Below, one piece after another: positions 1-7,552 of a DNA stretch of 64,000 nucleotides. The DNA is taken from contig JAEDGZ010000005.1 of the NCBI GenBank assembly GCA_016297215.1, forward strand, positions 1 to 64,000, in the 5' to 3' direction. A program made the translations under genes and the position numbers. Below the pieces are notes generated by a model. The model was not told the DNA's origin, searched no databases, and saw nothing but the letters and a program-made list of their open reading frames with translations. Source of the stretch: Paludibacteraceae bacterium. Its GTDB lineage: Bacteria > Bacteroidota > Bacteroidia > Bacteroidales > Paludibacteraceae. Each line of letters opens with the position of its first letter. Position 1 is the first letter of the stretch.

Positions 1-77
1 TGATTAGTTAGTGATTAGTTAGTGATTAGTTAGTGATTAGTTAATGATTAGTTAGCGATTAGTCAGTGATTATCGAG
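1..77. repeat. 11-bp tandem repeat
   Basis: Seven head-to-tail copies of an 11-bp unit (TGATTAGTTAG). The first three are identical and the last ones degenerate. The array starts at the window edge, so its true length is unknown. It resembles other short periodic strings in the spacers of this window. Confidence 0.9.
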
Positions 78-96
78 AGTCTATCTACTGAAAAAT

Positions 97-117
97 CTTA
101 TTTCGAACTCACGTTAT
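97..117. repeat. Solo terminal repeat of the MITE-like family
   Basis: The string CTTATTTCGAACTCACGTTA matches the right end of the MITE-like elements at 31450, 37663 and 39690. No matching left end is visible, so this is a remnant or a solo end. It lies just downstream of the terminator of the SusCD operon. Confidence 0.6.
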
Positions 118-128
118 CTTATATAAAA

Positions 129-158
129 AGAGAGGCTCCGCAAAAACGGAACCTCTCT
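129..158 (-). terminator. Rho-independent terminator of the susC operon
   Basis: Read on the minus strand, a GC-rich stem (AGAGAGG..CCG against CGG..CCTCTCT) with a short T-rich loop is followed by a run of T. It lies about 50 bases after the stop codon of the secreted protein at 210-1235. Confidence 0.85.
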
Positions 159-209
159 TCGTTGAGCCGCCATTAGAGCGCGGCATAGTGTTTTGTTGCT
201 GATTGGCAA

Positions 210-1235
210 TTATTCGATAACGGTGCCAAGTGCGTTGTAGCGAACATCACCACGGATGATGACTACCTGACCGTTCTCAATCACCTTGGTAGCCTTAACA
301 GCCTCCGTAGCGTTGAAGAGACCCTCAGCAGGTGCTTCAACCGGCTCAAGCAGGGTGATTACATTGGTGCCATCGGAAACGGTTACGTTCAGTTTAGCAG
401 CCTCCTCAGCAGTTGCGAGAGCAACGCATGCCAACGACATCTTCGAACCGCAAGCGTTTACATAGTAACTGGTGTTAGCCTCAACCGGGAAACGGATTAC
501 GCCAAGACCATTCTGCGCATAAGCACCATTCTTCACTATAGAAGCAGAGTCTGCTAAATGACCATATTTCTCATGGTCTTTGAGCATATGAATCTCAGGG
601 AACTCAATCGGAGCATTTACATAGTTGTCCTCGTCTGTAGAAGGCGAATAGGTAATCAAAGAGTCGGTAATAATATCCGAGCACATGATGCCTGCTAACC
701 AATCAGTTTTACTTTTCAGAGCCTCTTTACCTGCAGGGCAAGTAATCATAGCAAACTCATACCCCAATGCAGTAGCCTCTCCATTGTACAACTCAAACAC
801 TGTGTAGTGTTTGTTAGAAGATGCTTTATGGAATACATAAGCATAACCATCTGCCTTCGCGTCAATCTGGAATACAGCACCTTGAACAGGAGCCAACAAA
901 GTCAATGCAGGGTTACCACCATCCTTATCTTTCGGGTTGTCATTACCTTGGATACCCCATTGGTCAGCCTTAATAATCTCTTGCTCTCCGAGACTCAAGC
1001 TCACATACGCGTTGGCATTTAAGCCCACACGCTGATAGGTAGTAGCAAATGCATTCTTCAACTCAATTGACTCAGCGGTACCAAGAATCGCACCTGCATC
1101 GACAGAAGTTTTAGCAGTTCCTGCTTTCGCATCTGCCTCAGTAGGATAGTTTTCTTGGTTAACGGTAATCACGTCAACTGCCATGGCTGCTGAAGATACC
1201 ATCAAAGCAGCCGCAAAAAAGAATAACTTTTTCAT
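210..1235 (-). CDS. Secreted protein with IENGQVVIIR-type C-terminal tail, last gene of SusCD operon
   Basis: A 341-residue exported protein of unknown function. Residues 1-19 form a signal peptide (two lysines, a hydrophobic run, then Ala-Met-Ala). The body is rich in Thr, Ala, Asn and Asp with no catalytic motif I recognise, which suits a beta-rich surface or binding protein. The last ~25 residues contain IENGQVVIIR followed by Tyr and Gly; a near-identical tail ends the secreted protein at 18035-20035 and a weaker one ends 38204-39685. Such conserved tails on otherwise unrelated exported proteins suggest a sorting signal like that of type IX secretion; this is inference, as no secretion genes lie here. 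It follows the small lipoprotein by 40 bases and probably belongs to the SusCD operon. Confidence 0.75.
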   Translation of the reverse strand: MKKLFFFAAALMVSSAAMAVDVITVNQENYPTEADAKAGTAKTSVDAGAILGTAESIELKNAFATTYQRVGLNANAYVSLSLGEQEIIKADQWGIQGNDNPKDKDGGNPALTLLAPVQGAVFQIDAKADGYAYVFHKASSNKHYTVFELYNGEATALGYEFAMITCPAGKEALKSKTDWLAGIMCSDIITDSLITYSPSTDEDNYVNAPIEFPEIHMLKDHEKYGHLADSASIVKNGAYAQNGLGVIRFPVEANTSYYVNACGSKMSLACVALATAEEAAKLNVTVSDGTNVITLLEPVEAPAEGLFNATEAVKATKVIENGQVVIIRGDVRYNALGTVIE

Positions 1236-1275
1236 GATTTTTGTTTGTTAATAAGTTAAATAAAGATTGATAATT

Positions 1276-1746
1276 TTATCGAGTTCCAACAAAGGTGTAT
1301 TTATTTACCTTTGCTTTCTTCCCTTTTCCTGTTTTGAGAGAGTAGTTGAATGTCGTACTTCCATCCGTTTTTACGCGTCCTTGAAAAGCGGGAACAGCAG
1401 CATCTTCTCCCGCATCATCCGGCAGAAGAGCAACTGCGTTATTGTTGTAGAACACCAACTCATCTCCTGCATGGGTAACATTCGCGCGAGTGGCTGCACT
1501 GAGCGACAACGCCTCTGAAGCAAAGGTCATGGTTACCACATAAGGTTCATTCTCTACGGTAGAAAATACCACCGTTCCCGCTCCTTCCGAGAGATTTCCT
1601 TTGTCATCCACAATGCTCCATGTACCGGAATATGTGCCTGCAATATCTGCAGCAGCGGTATTCTCATACACGCGCACCTCTTCGTTCTTGCAACTCACCA
1701 TTGCTACTACAGCCAATGTCAAAGTCCAAAATTGTATCTTTTTCAT
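1276..1746 (-). CDS. Small lipoprotein in SusCD operon
   Basis: A 156-residue protein with a lipoprotein signal ending at Cys19 (AMVSC), so probably anchored to a membrane by lipid. The mature part contains IAGTYSGTWSI and later KVKTDGSTTF-like strands, the pattern of a small beta-barrel or lipocalin-like fold; I cannot assign a family. It lies 46 bases after the susD stop codon and 40 bases before the next secreted protein, on the same strand, so it is likely co-transcribed. A surface or periplasmic accessory of the SusCD complex is plausible but unproven. Confidence 0.75.
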   Translation of the reverse strand: MKKIQFWTLTLAVVAMVSCKNEEVRVYENTAAADIAGTYSGTWSIVDDKGNLSEGAGTVVFSTVENEPYVVTMTFASEALSLSAATRANVTHAGDELVFYNNNAVALLPDDAGEDAAVPAFQGRVKTDGSTTFNYSLKTGKGKKAKVNKYTFVGTR

Positions 1747-1792
1747 AATGATTTGCTATTTAACGTTAGTAGATTCTGTTCTACGCCATGAA

Positions 1793-3622
1793 TTAGTAAC
1801 CCGCATTTTGGTCAGCTTCAGTGATACCCTCGTTGGAGTTGATTTCAGCCTGAGGGATAGGACGATACCACTTGGTTACACCGGCAGTATTCTGCATCTG
1901 CGCTACATCGGAGATATAGTAACTATACTCCACATTGTAGTGAACCAATTGTTTAGTACGGCGCAGGTCCATCCAGCGATGTCCCTCTGCATACAACTCT
2001 TTTGCACGCTCGTCCAAAATGAGGTCTATAGGACGCAAGGTTTTTGCCGCATAAGCAGGCTCGTAGTTAGTGAAACTTGCAGCCCCTAATCCGGCACGCG
2101 TACGGACAGCATTTACATACGAAATTGCTTTTGCATCGTCTCCTGCCATCAGATATGCTTCGGCTGCCACCAAGAAGATATCCGAAAGGTGGAGCAACAC
2201 GATATCACGATAGCAGTTGGTGTTGCCATTTGCTTGAATGGTATTGGGGTCATCCCATTTCTTCACCGTGGGCGCATAGTCCAACTCATTAAATAATGCA
2301 TCCTCATAGGTAGCGGTATTCGTGGTCTTTTTCGCCACAGTTCCGTCCGTATTGAACTCCCATACGGTAACTTTATCCCCGAGCAAGTATGCTTTAGGTG
2401 TAAGAACTTGATTGACAGAACCATCTGCTTTGGTCATTGCAAAACGGGCTTGGTTTGCAGCAAGGAATGCAGTAACATCCGCTTCTGTGGCTGTGTAGGG
2501 GAAGTAAACTTTCCATATCGGCAATTCTGCTTGTGCAGCCGCATCCAAGTTGTAGTAAGCGAAATACCCTTTGTCATAGTTCGTGCCATCGTAACCATAC
2601 ATCGTGGTCATAAAGGTAGCAGCATAGCGCTGGTCTCCTGTTTCCCACATTTGGTTTGCTTTCGCAGTGGGTCCGTCTTCTGAGTCAGAGTATTTACCAC
2701 CTGTCTTAGAAGGGTTATCGAAATAGGAGCCATAATGGTTTTGCAATCCGTGCCCACCTTCTGCCACAGCACCCGGGTAGCCTGCCAACTCGTATTGCAC
2801 AGAGAAGATCTCCTCTCCGTTTCCTTCGTTGCTTGGACTCCATTTTTGCTCAAAGGTCATTGTGGTAAGGTCTTGCACTGCACCCATTTTGATTGCCTTA
2901 TCCGCCCACTCTGCTGCTTTGGAGAAATATCCGTTCTCATCGTTCACCGAATAGGTACCGGCTACGGCATCGGTGAGGGTAGTACCTAAGTCCCAACCTG
3001 CGGCAAGATATACTTTTGCAAGAAGAGCCGCCGCTGCCCGCTTGGAAGCATAACCGCTATGGTTTTCCTCTGCCAACACCGTGGAGTTGGCGATAGCAGT
3101 TAAATCGCTGATAAGGCTTGCGTAAAGGTCTGCTAACGGGGTACGTGGATAGTTGCGATTGGCGTTGTTGATATATTCCGAGATATACGGCACTGCTCCA
3201 AACTGCTGAGACAAGATATAGTACATATAGGAGCGGATGAATACCGCCTCATCGGAATACTTTTGCTCTTTGTCGTAGTAGATAAGCGCGTTAGCCGCAT
3301 TGATGCACGCATAGCAGTCTGCGTAGAGTGATTTCACATCATCGTTCTCAGGGGTGAGGATATAGTTCTGGAACTGCGAAACCGTTTTTTGGTGCGTCAT
3401 CATATAAAGGTCGGTACCCTTAGCAAACACGTCAGTCCGTTTGGCGATTGGTTTCATCAAAGAGTAAGCATAGGTACGCAATGCCTCGGGATTGGTGGAG
3501 AAATAATCATCCGCCGTTTGTCCACCGGTAACCTTATTTTCGGGTACGAGATAGTCTTTGCAAGAATTAAGCATCAAGGTGCTTAGAAGCAAACCTATCA
3601 AAATATACAATGTCTTTTTCAT
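1793..3622 (-). CDS. SusD/RagB family nutrient-binding outer-membrane lipoprotein
   Basis: A 609-residue SusD-like lipoprotein: the lid that captures substrate above its SusC channel. The lipobox ends at Cys21 (MLNSC) and is followed by the usual YLVPEN-type start. The helical TPR-like core is visible in AEAYLMAGDDAKAISYVNAVR and the C-terminal family signature ILDERAKELYAEGHRWMDLRR is present almost intact. It starts 34 bases downstream of the susC stop, in the standard susC-susD order. No glycoside hydrolase, protease or sigma/anti-sigma pair is adjacent, so the substrate (glycan, peptide or other) cannot be inferred. Confidence 0.95.
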   Translation of the reverse strand: MKKTLYILIGLLLSTLMLNSCKDYLVPENKVTGGQTADDYFSTNPEALRTYAYSLMKPIAKRTDVFAKGTDLYMMTHQKTVSQFQNYILTPENDDVKSLYADCYACINAANALIYYDKEQKYSDEAVFIRSYMYYILSQQFGAVPYISEYINNANRNYPRTPLADLYASLISDLTAIANSTVLAEENHSGYASKRAAAALLAKVYLAAGWDLGTTLTDAVAGTYSVNDENGYFSKAAEWADKAIKMGAVQDLTTMTFEQKWSPSNEGNGEEIFSVQYELAGYPGAVAEGGHGLQNHYGSYFDNPSKTGGKYSDSEDGPTAKANQMWETGDQRYAATFMTTMYGYDGTNYDKGYFAYYNLDAAAQAELPIWKVYFPYTATEADVTAFLAANQARFAMTKADGSVNQVLTPKAYLLGDKVTVWEFNTDGTVAKKTTNTATYEDALFNELDYAPTVKKWDDPNTIQANGNTNCYRDIVLLHLSDIFLVAAEAYLMAGDDAKAISYVNAVRTRAGLGAASFTNYEPAYAAKTLRPIDLILDERAKELYAEGHRWMDLRRTKQLVHYNVEYSYYISDVAQMQNTAGVTKWYRPIPQAEINSNEGITEADQNAGY

Positions 3623-3656
3623 ATATATCCTAATTATTAAGCAGGTTAGACAATAC

Positions 3657-6600
3657 TTAGAACTTGAGACTCATACCAATCTGCGCATTGATGGTAGAAG
3701 GCGCATCGTTCTTGAGGGATGCGTGTGCCCACTCGGGGTCGAAACCGCGGTATTGGGTAGCCACAAAGGGGTTAGTAACCGTTACGTAGAAGCGCAGTTT
3801 CTGCAAGTGGATTTTCTCCAACTCTTTTTTCTGTAAAGAATATGCCAGCGTGATGTTCTTCACTTTCAAATAACTGATATCCACCATGGTATTCAAGTTC
3901 TTATTCCAATCTGCATACATTCCGGACGAGCCGTAGAGCGCAGGGAAGGGATATGAGCCATAGTGCGTGCTTTCTTGATAAACGGGATTGTTATACGTAC
4001 CGTCGGGATTGACACCATCGCAATCTATAATTGTTCCCGCGGGGATATAGTAGTCAAAAGACATGTGTTGTTTACCGCGGTCGCTATAGTCTTGGTATTG
4101 GCTATAGAAGTTCGAGTTTACAACACCTCCATATCTTCCATAGAGTGTGAATGAGAACTCCAGCCCTTTCCATGTAAGGGTAGAAGAAAGCGAGCCTGTT
4201 ACTTTGGGGTCTGAAGAATAGACTTTCTTATCCGCATCGGTTAGTTTGCCGTCCCCATCTTGGTCAACGATGATAGGCGCACCTTCCGACCATCCGTAGC
4301 AGGTGTAGTAGTAATCACATTCGCGTACGTTCTCGCCCGGAGTAAAGCCTTTTTCTACAGCAATAGCATTGTCGGGAACCGTCATTTCGCGGTCGCTGAC
4401 GATACCGTTCCACTCGTAGTTATAGACATTGTTGATGGGTTGCCCGATAAAGAGCCCGTCGTTGGGGAGGTCAGTACCGGAGCCGTTGATTTCGAGGACG
4501 CGGTTGGTGTTGTGAGCCAAGGTGAAAGTAGTTTCCCAATGTACACCGGCAGTTTCTACATTGATAGTTTTCAGACTAACTTCCACACCACGGTTGAGCA
4601 CCGAGCCTACGTTTGTAGTAACGGTACCGCCTCCTGCTTCGAGAGGCAACTCCACTTTGTAGAGGAGGTCTTCAGAGGTCTTGTTGTAGAAATCTACACT
4701 ACCCGTGATGCGGTCGCGCACAAAGCCGAAGTCCAAACCCGCATTCCATTCTTTAGAGGTCTCCCATGTCAAGTTCTGGTCAACGATAGCGTTTACAAAG
4801 TATCCTGTACTATACGAACCTCCGAAAGGATAGTAGATAGGGTCGGAAAGAACTTGTTGCGTATCATAGTTGCCAATACCGGAGTTGTTACCGGTCATAC
4901 CGTAACTGAGACGCCATTTCAAGTTCGTAACCCAATCAGCCTCTTGCATCCATGTCTCTTCAGACATACGCCATGCCAATGCAACAGAGGGGAAGTAGCC
5001 CCATTGGTTTCCTTTGGCAAACTTAGAGGAACCATCGCCACGGACAGTGGCAGTTATCATGTACTTGCCTGCATAGGAATAGTTTGCGCGGAGTGCCCAC
5101 GACATCATGGAGTATTCGCTATAGTTCGACTTGCTGGAAGTAGCATCATAGTCGCCAGAAGGCATGTTGTACCACTTAGTATTCTCCAACGGATTAGTGA
5201 ACTTCCAGAAGTATTTCTCGTAGTTATCACCTGTCATAGAGAAAAGTCCCATCAAGTTGACAGAATGCTTGTCCGCAAACGTCTCAGAGTAGGAGATAGT
5301 GTTGTCCCATGTGTATTGGAAATCACGGTAATTCGTCAGTTCTACGAAATAGTCCGTGTAATTCTTCTCGAGGGGGTCAGGAGTCTGCGCCATACCAAGA
5401 CGGTAGGTAGAGAAATTGGGCGCAAACATAGTCTTGATAACAAGACCTTTAACGGGAACGATTTGGAGATATACATTTCCCAATGCGCGCCACGATTCTT
5501 TGGATTTCTCTTGATGCTCAAGGTAGCGTAGCGGGTTCAACTCAGAGGTGAATTGGTTTCCGTCAGTACCTACAGAGGAGTTAAGACCGGGTTGCTCATT
5601 GCGGTTACCATCCTTGTCATAAGGCTGGTTGAAAGGGTTCATCAGGAAAGCATGGGAAACTGCATCATCATTGGTATAATCATTACCCATGAAAGAGAGG
5701 TTGAAATTGATACCTGCTTGTACATATTTATTGATAGTCGCATCAATAGAACCTTTTAGGTTGATACGTTTCTGCTCGTCTCCAACGAATATACCTTTAT
5801 CTTGATTGAAGCCGACACCGAGATGATATGCCACATGCTCCGAAGAACCGTTTACTGCTACATAGTGGTTCTGTTGGAACCCGCGGCGAAGCACCATCTG
5901 CGTCCAATCAGTGGTCATACCTTCTTTTAAGAAAGTTTTCAAGCGATACTCATCGCTGGTAGAGGTCGTTTGCAATGCCATTTGTCCGAATCCTGCACCC
6001 ATAGAATAGGTAGGTTGCACACCATCGGTCATGCCCAAGAAACGGGTAAAACGATAATCATAAAACTCCTGTGGGTTCATCAAACTGTTCATACGTGCGG
6101 GATTCACCCATCCTACATACATATCATAACTGATGGACGGTTTCGTTTCCTTCTTTCCTTCGCTGGAGCCGGACTTGGTCGTTACCTGTACGACACCGGC
6201 TGTCGCGCGCGAACCATATATAGCAGTACTGGAAGCGTCTTTGAGGACATCGATACGCGCGATGTCCTGCGGATTGAGCCAATCAATATCATCGCAGATA
6301 ATACCATCCACCACGTAGATAGGCTTGGTATCGGAGTTGGTAGAAGACTTACCACGTATTTCAACATCAAAACTACCTCCGACACGTCCTGACGCTTGGG
6401 AGATATTTACACCTGCAACAGAACCTTGCAGAGCCTCTACTACACCGGTTGTACCGCGGGATGTAATGGCTTCGTTGCCCACTGAAGATACGGAACCTGT
6501 GAGGTCGTTCTTCTTCATCTGACCATAGCCCACTACGACTACTTCGTCGAGGACTTCGGTGTCTTCGGAAAGGGTTACTTTGAGCACTTTTTGGTTGCCC

Positions 6601-6863
6601 ACGGGGATTTCTTTGGAAGCGTATCCTACGTAGGAGAAGACGAGAATGTCGCTTGAAGCGACGTTGTCCAAGGTGAAATTACCGTCGAAATCGGTAATAG
6701 AGCCGGTGGTGGTACCCTTCACCTGTATGCTCACGCCAATCAGCGGCTCGCCGGCATCATCAATAACGGTACCGCTCACCGTCTGCTGCGCATACGCAAG
6801 AAGGCATGATACACTCATCACGAGCGATATCAATACCCTTTTTAGAGAAGTAAAATAGTTCAT
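3657..6863 (-). CDS. SusC/RagA family TonB-dependent outer-membrane transporter
   Basis: A 1068-residue SusC-like channel. Residues 1-25 form the signal peptide. Residues ~28-110 are the carboxypeptidase regulatory-like domain (VSGTVIDDAGEPLIGVSIQV). The family hallmark VVVGYGQMKKNDLTGSV follows, then the plug (IYVVDGIICDDIDWLNPQDI), and the rest is the 22-strand beta barrel ending in Phe. It moves substrates delivered by the adjacent SusD into the periplasm using TonB energy. The hydrophobic signal and full-length barrel show no damage. Its promoter lies at 7118-7149, leaving an unusually long leader of about 245 bases containing two related repeats. Confidence 0.96.
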   Translation of the reverse strand: MNYFTSLKRVLISLVMSVSCLLAYAQQTVSGTVIDDAGEPLIGVSIQVKGTTTGSITDFDGNFTLDNVASSDILVFSYVGYASKEIPVGNQKVLKVTLSEDTEVLDEVVVVGYGQMKKNDLTGSVSSVGNEAITSRGTTGVVEALQGSVAGVNISQASGRVGGSFDVEIRGKSSTNSDTKPIYVVDGIICDDIDWLNPQDIARIDVLKDASSTAIYGSRATAGVVQVTTKSGSSEGKKETKPSISYDMYVGWVNPARMNSLMNPQEFYDYRFTRFLGMTDGVQPTYSMGAGFGQMALQTTSTSDEYRLKTFLKEGMTTDWTQMVLRRGFQQNHYVAVNGSSEHVAYHLGVGFNQDKGIFVGDEQKRINLKGSIDATINKYVQAGINFNLSFMGNDYTNDDAVSHAFLMNPFNQPYDKDGNRNEQPGLNSSVGTDGNQFTSELNPLRYLEHQEKSKESWRALGNVYLQIVPVKGLVIKTMFAPNFSTYRLGMAQTPDPLEKNYTDYFVELTNYRDFQYTWDNTISYSETFADKHSVNLMGLFSMTGDNYEKYFWKFTNPLENTKWYNMPSGDYDATSSKSNYSEYSMMSWALRANYSYAGKYMITATVRGDGSSKFAKGNQWGYFPSVALAWRMSEETWMQEADWVTNLKWRLSYGMTGNNSGIGNYDTQQVLSDPIYYPFGGSYSTGYFVNAIVDQNLTWETSKEWNAGLDFGFVRDRITGSVDFYNKTSEDLLYKVELPLEAGGGTVTTNVGSVLNRGVEVSLKTINVETAGVHWETTFTLAHNTNRVLEINGSGTDLPNDGLFIGQPINNVYNYEWNGIVSDREMTVPDNAIAVEKGFTPGENVRECDYYYTCYGWSEGAPIIVDQDGDGKLTDADKKVYSSDPKVTGSLSSTLTWKGLEFSFTLYGRYGGVVNSNFYSQYQDYSDRGKQHMSFDYYIPAGTIIDCDGVNPDGTYNNPVYQESTHYGSYPFPALYGSSGMYADWNKNLNTMVDISYLKVKNITLAYSLQKKELEKIHLQKLRFYVTVTNPFVATQYRGFDPEWAHASLKNDAPSTINAQIGMSLKF

Positions 6864-6924
6864 GAAAAGTAGTGTTTTTATTGTATTTTCTTTTAGGCTG
6901 TGTCGGGCGAAAAGGAGGCTTTTA

Positions 6925-7099
6925 GGGTGGGTAAATTAAAAGGTTCGTTTAGATGTACCCACCTTTATTTCCTTCATTAGCGCGTCTTTCTTATTCGGAG
7001 TTCTCATTTCTGCTATTTAGCATGGGATGGGAACATCGTTTTTATTGTTTCTTTTGACTTGAGATGTGGTAGGTTAAAACGAACGTTTAGTTGTACCCA
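6925..7099 (-). repeat. Two direct repeats in the susC leader
   Basis: Positions 6925-6961 and 7066-7099 share the pattern GGTA..TTAAAA, then CGTTTAG, A or T, TGTACCCA. On the transcript the first copy would begin within about 20 bases of the predicted start site and the second about 140 bases later. Possible roles are a regulator-binding pair or a repeated RNA element; neither can be decided from sequence. Confidence 0.65.
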
Positions 7100-7117
7100 T
7101 TCCATTCAAAATCGATG

Positions 7118-7149
7118 CAAAGGTACAATATTTTTTTTTATTCTGCAAA
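7118..7149 (-). promoter_or_regulatory. susC promoter
   Basis: On the minus strand TTTGC (7145-7149), a 19-base spacer and TACCTTTG (7118-7125) match the Bacteroidota sigma-ABfr consensus exactly. Transcription would begin near 7110. Confidence 0.85.
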
Positions 7150-7504
7150 TCGTAGTTTGCAAAATGGCATATTTTCCCGTATTTTTGTTGATTTTCTTGT
7201 AGAAAGTGATATTTTTTACTCGTAAATGTGTTGATTATTCCACATGTTAGAGCGATGTATTATCGACTCTGTAATGCTATTTGGGGAAGAAACCTCTTTG
7301 TCGGGAGACAATCACTTGGTAGTTATGTGGTAATAACTAATGGGGTGGCGTATTGTATATTGTGCAATTTTACGTATGTTTGAAGTAGTGTAATGATACT
7401 ATTTTTGTCGGAATATGTCATCCTATATATCATTGTCTGTTAAACTGTCAACAAAGGGCAATAATACGTAAAAACACATTTTAGACAAAAATAATACAAA
7501 ATTA

Positions 7505-7536
7505 TTTGCATTTCCGAGTTTTCTTTTGTATCTTTG
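7505..7536 (+). promoter_or_regulatory. Promoter of the BamA/TamA-like gene
   Basis: TTTGC (7505-7509), 19 bases, TATCTTTG (7529-7536). The predicted start of transcription near 7543 rules out the in-frame ATG at 7526 as translation start and supports 7553. Confidence 0.88.
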
Positions 7537-7552
7537 TACCCGATTTTCAAAT

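Larger units (their letters stand above)
6864..7552. other. Divergent regulatory spacer between susC and the BamA/TamA gene
   Basis: No gene. It holds the susC leader with two related ~34-bp direct repeats (6925-6961 and 7066-7099), the susC promoter (7118-7149, minus) and the promoter of the barrel gene (7505-7536, plus). Between 7150 and 7500 the DNA is AT-rich and I see nothing recognisable. Confidence 0.7.

Noticed and set aside
4260..5531. Open frame of 423 codons on the plus strand
   Set aside because: Antisense to the susC barrel; no family motif, no promoter, and the opposite strand has a clear protein.
210..6863. Complete polysaccharide utilisation locus
   Set aside because: No glycoside hydrolase, polysaccharide lyase, sulfatase or hybrid two-component regulator is next to the SusCD pair.
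7526..7552. Upstream ATG of the BamA/TamA-like gene
   Set aside because: It overlaps the -7 promoter element; the ATG at 7553 gives a proper lipoprotein signal.
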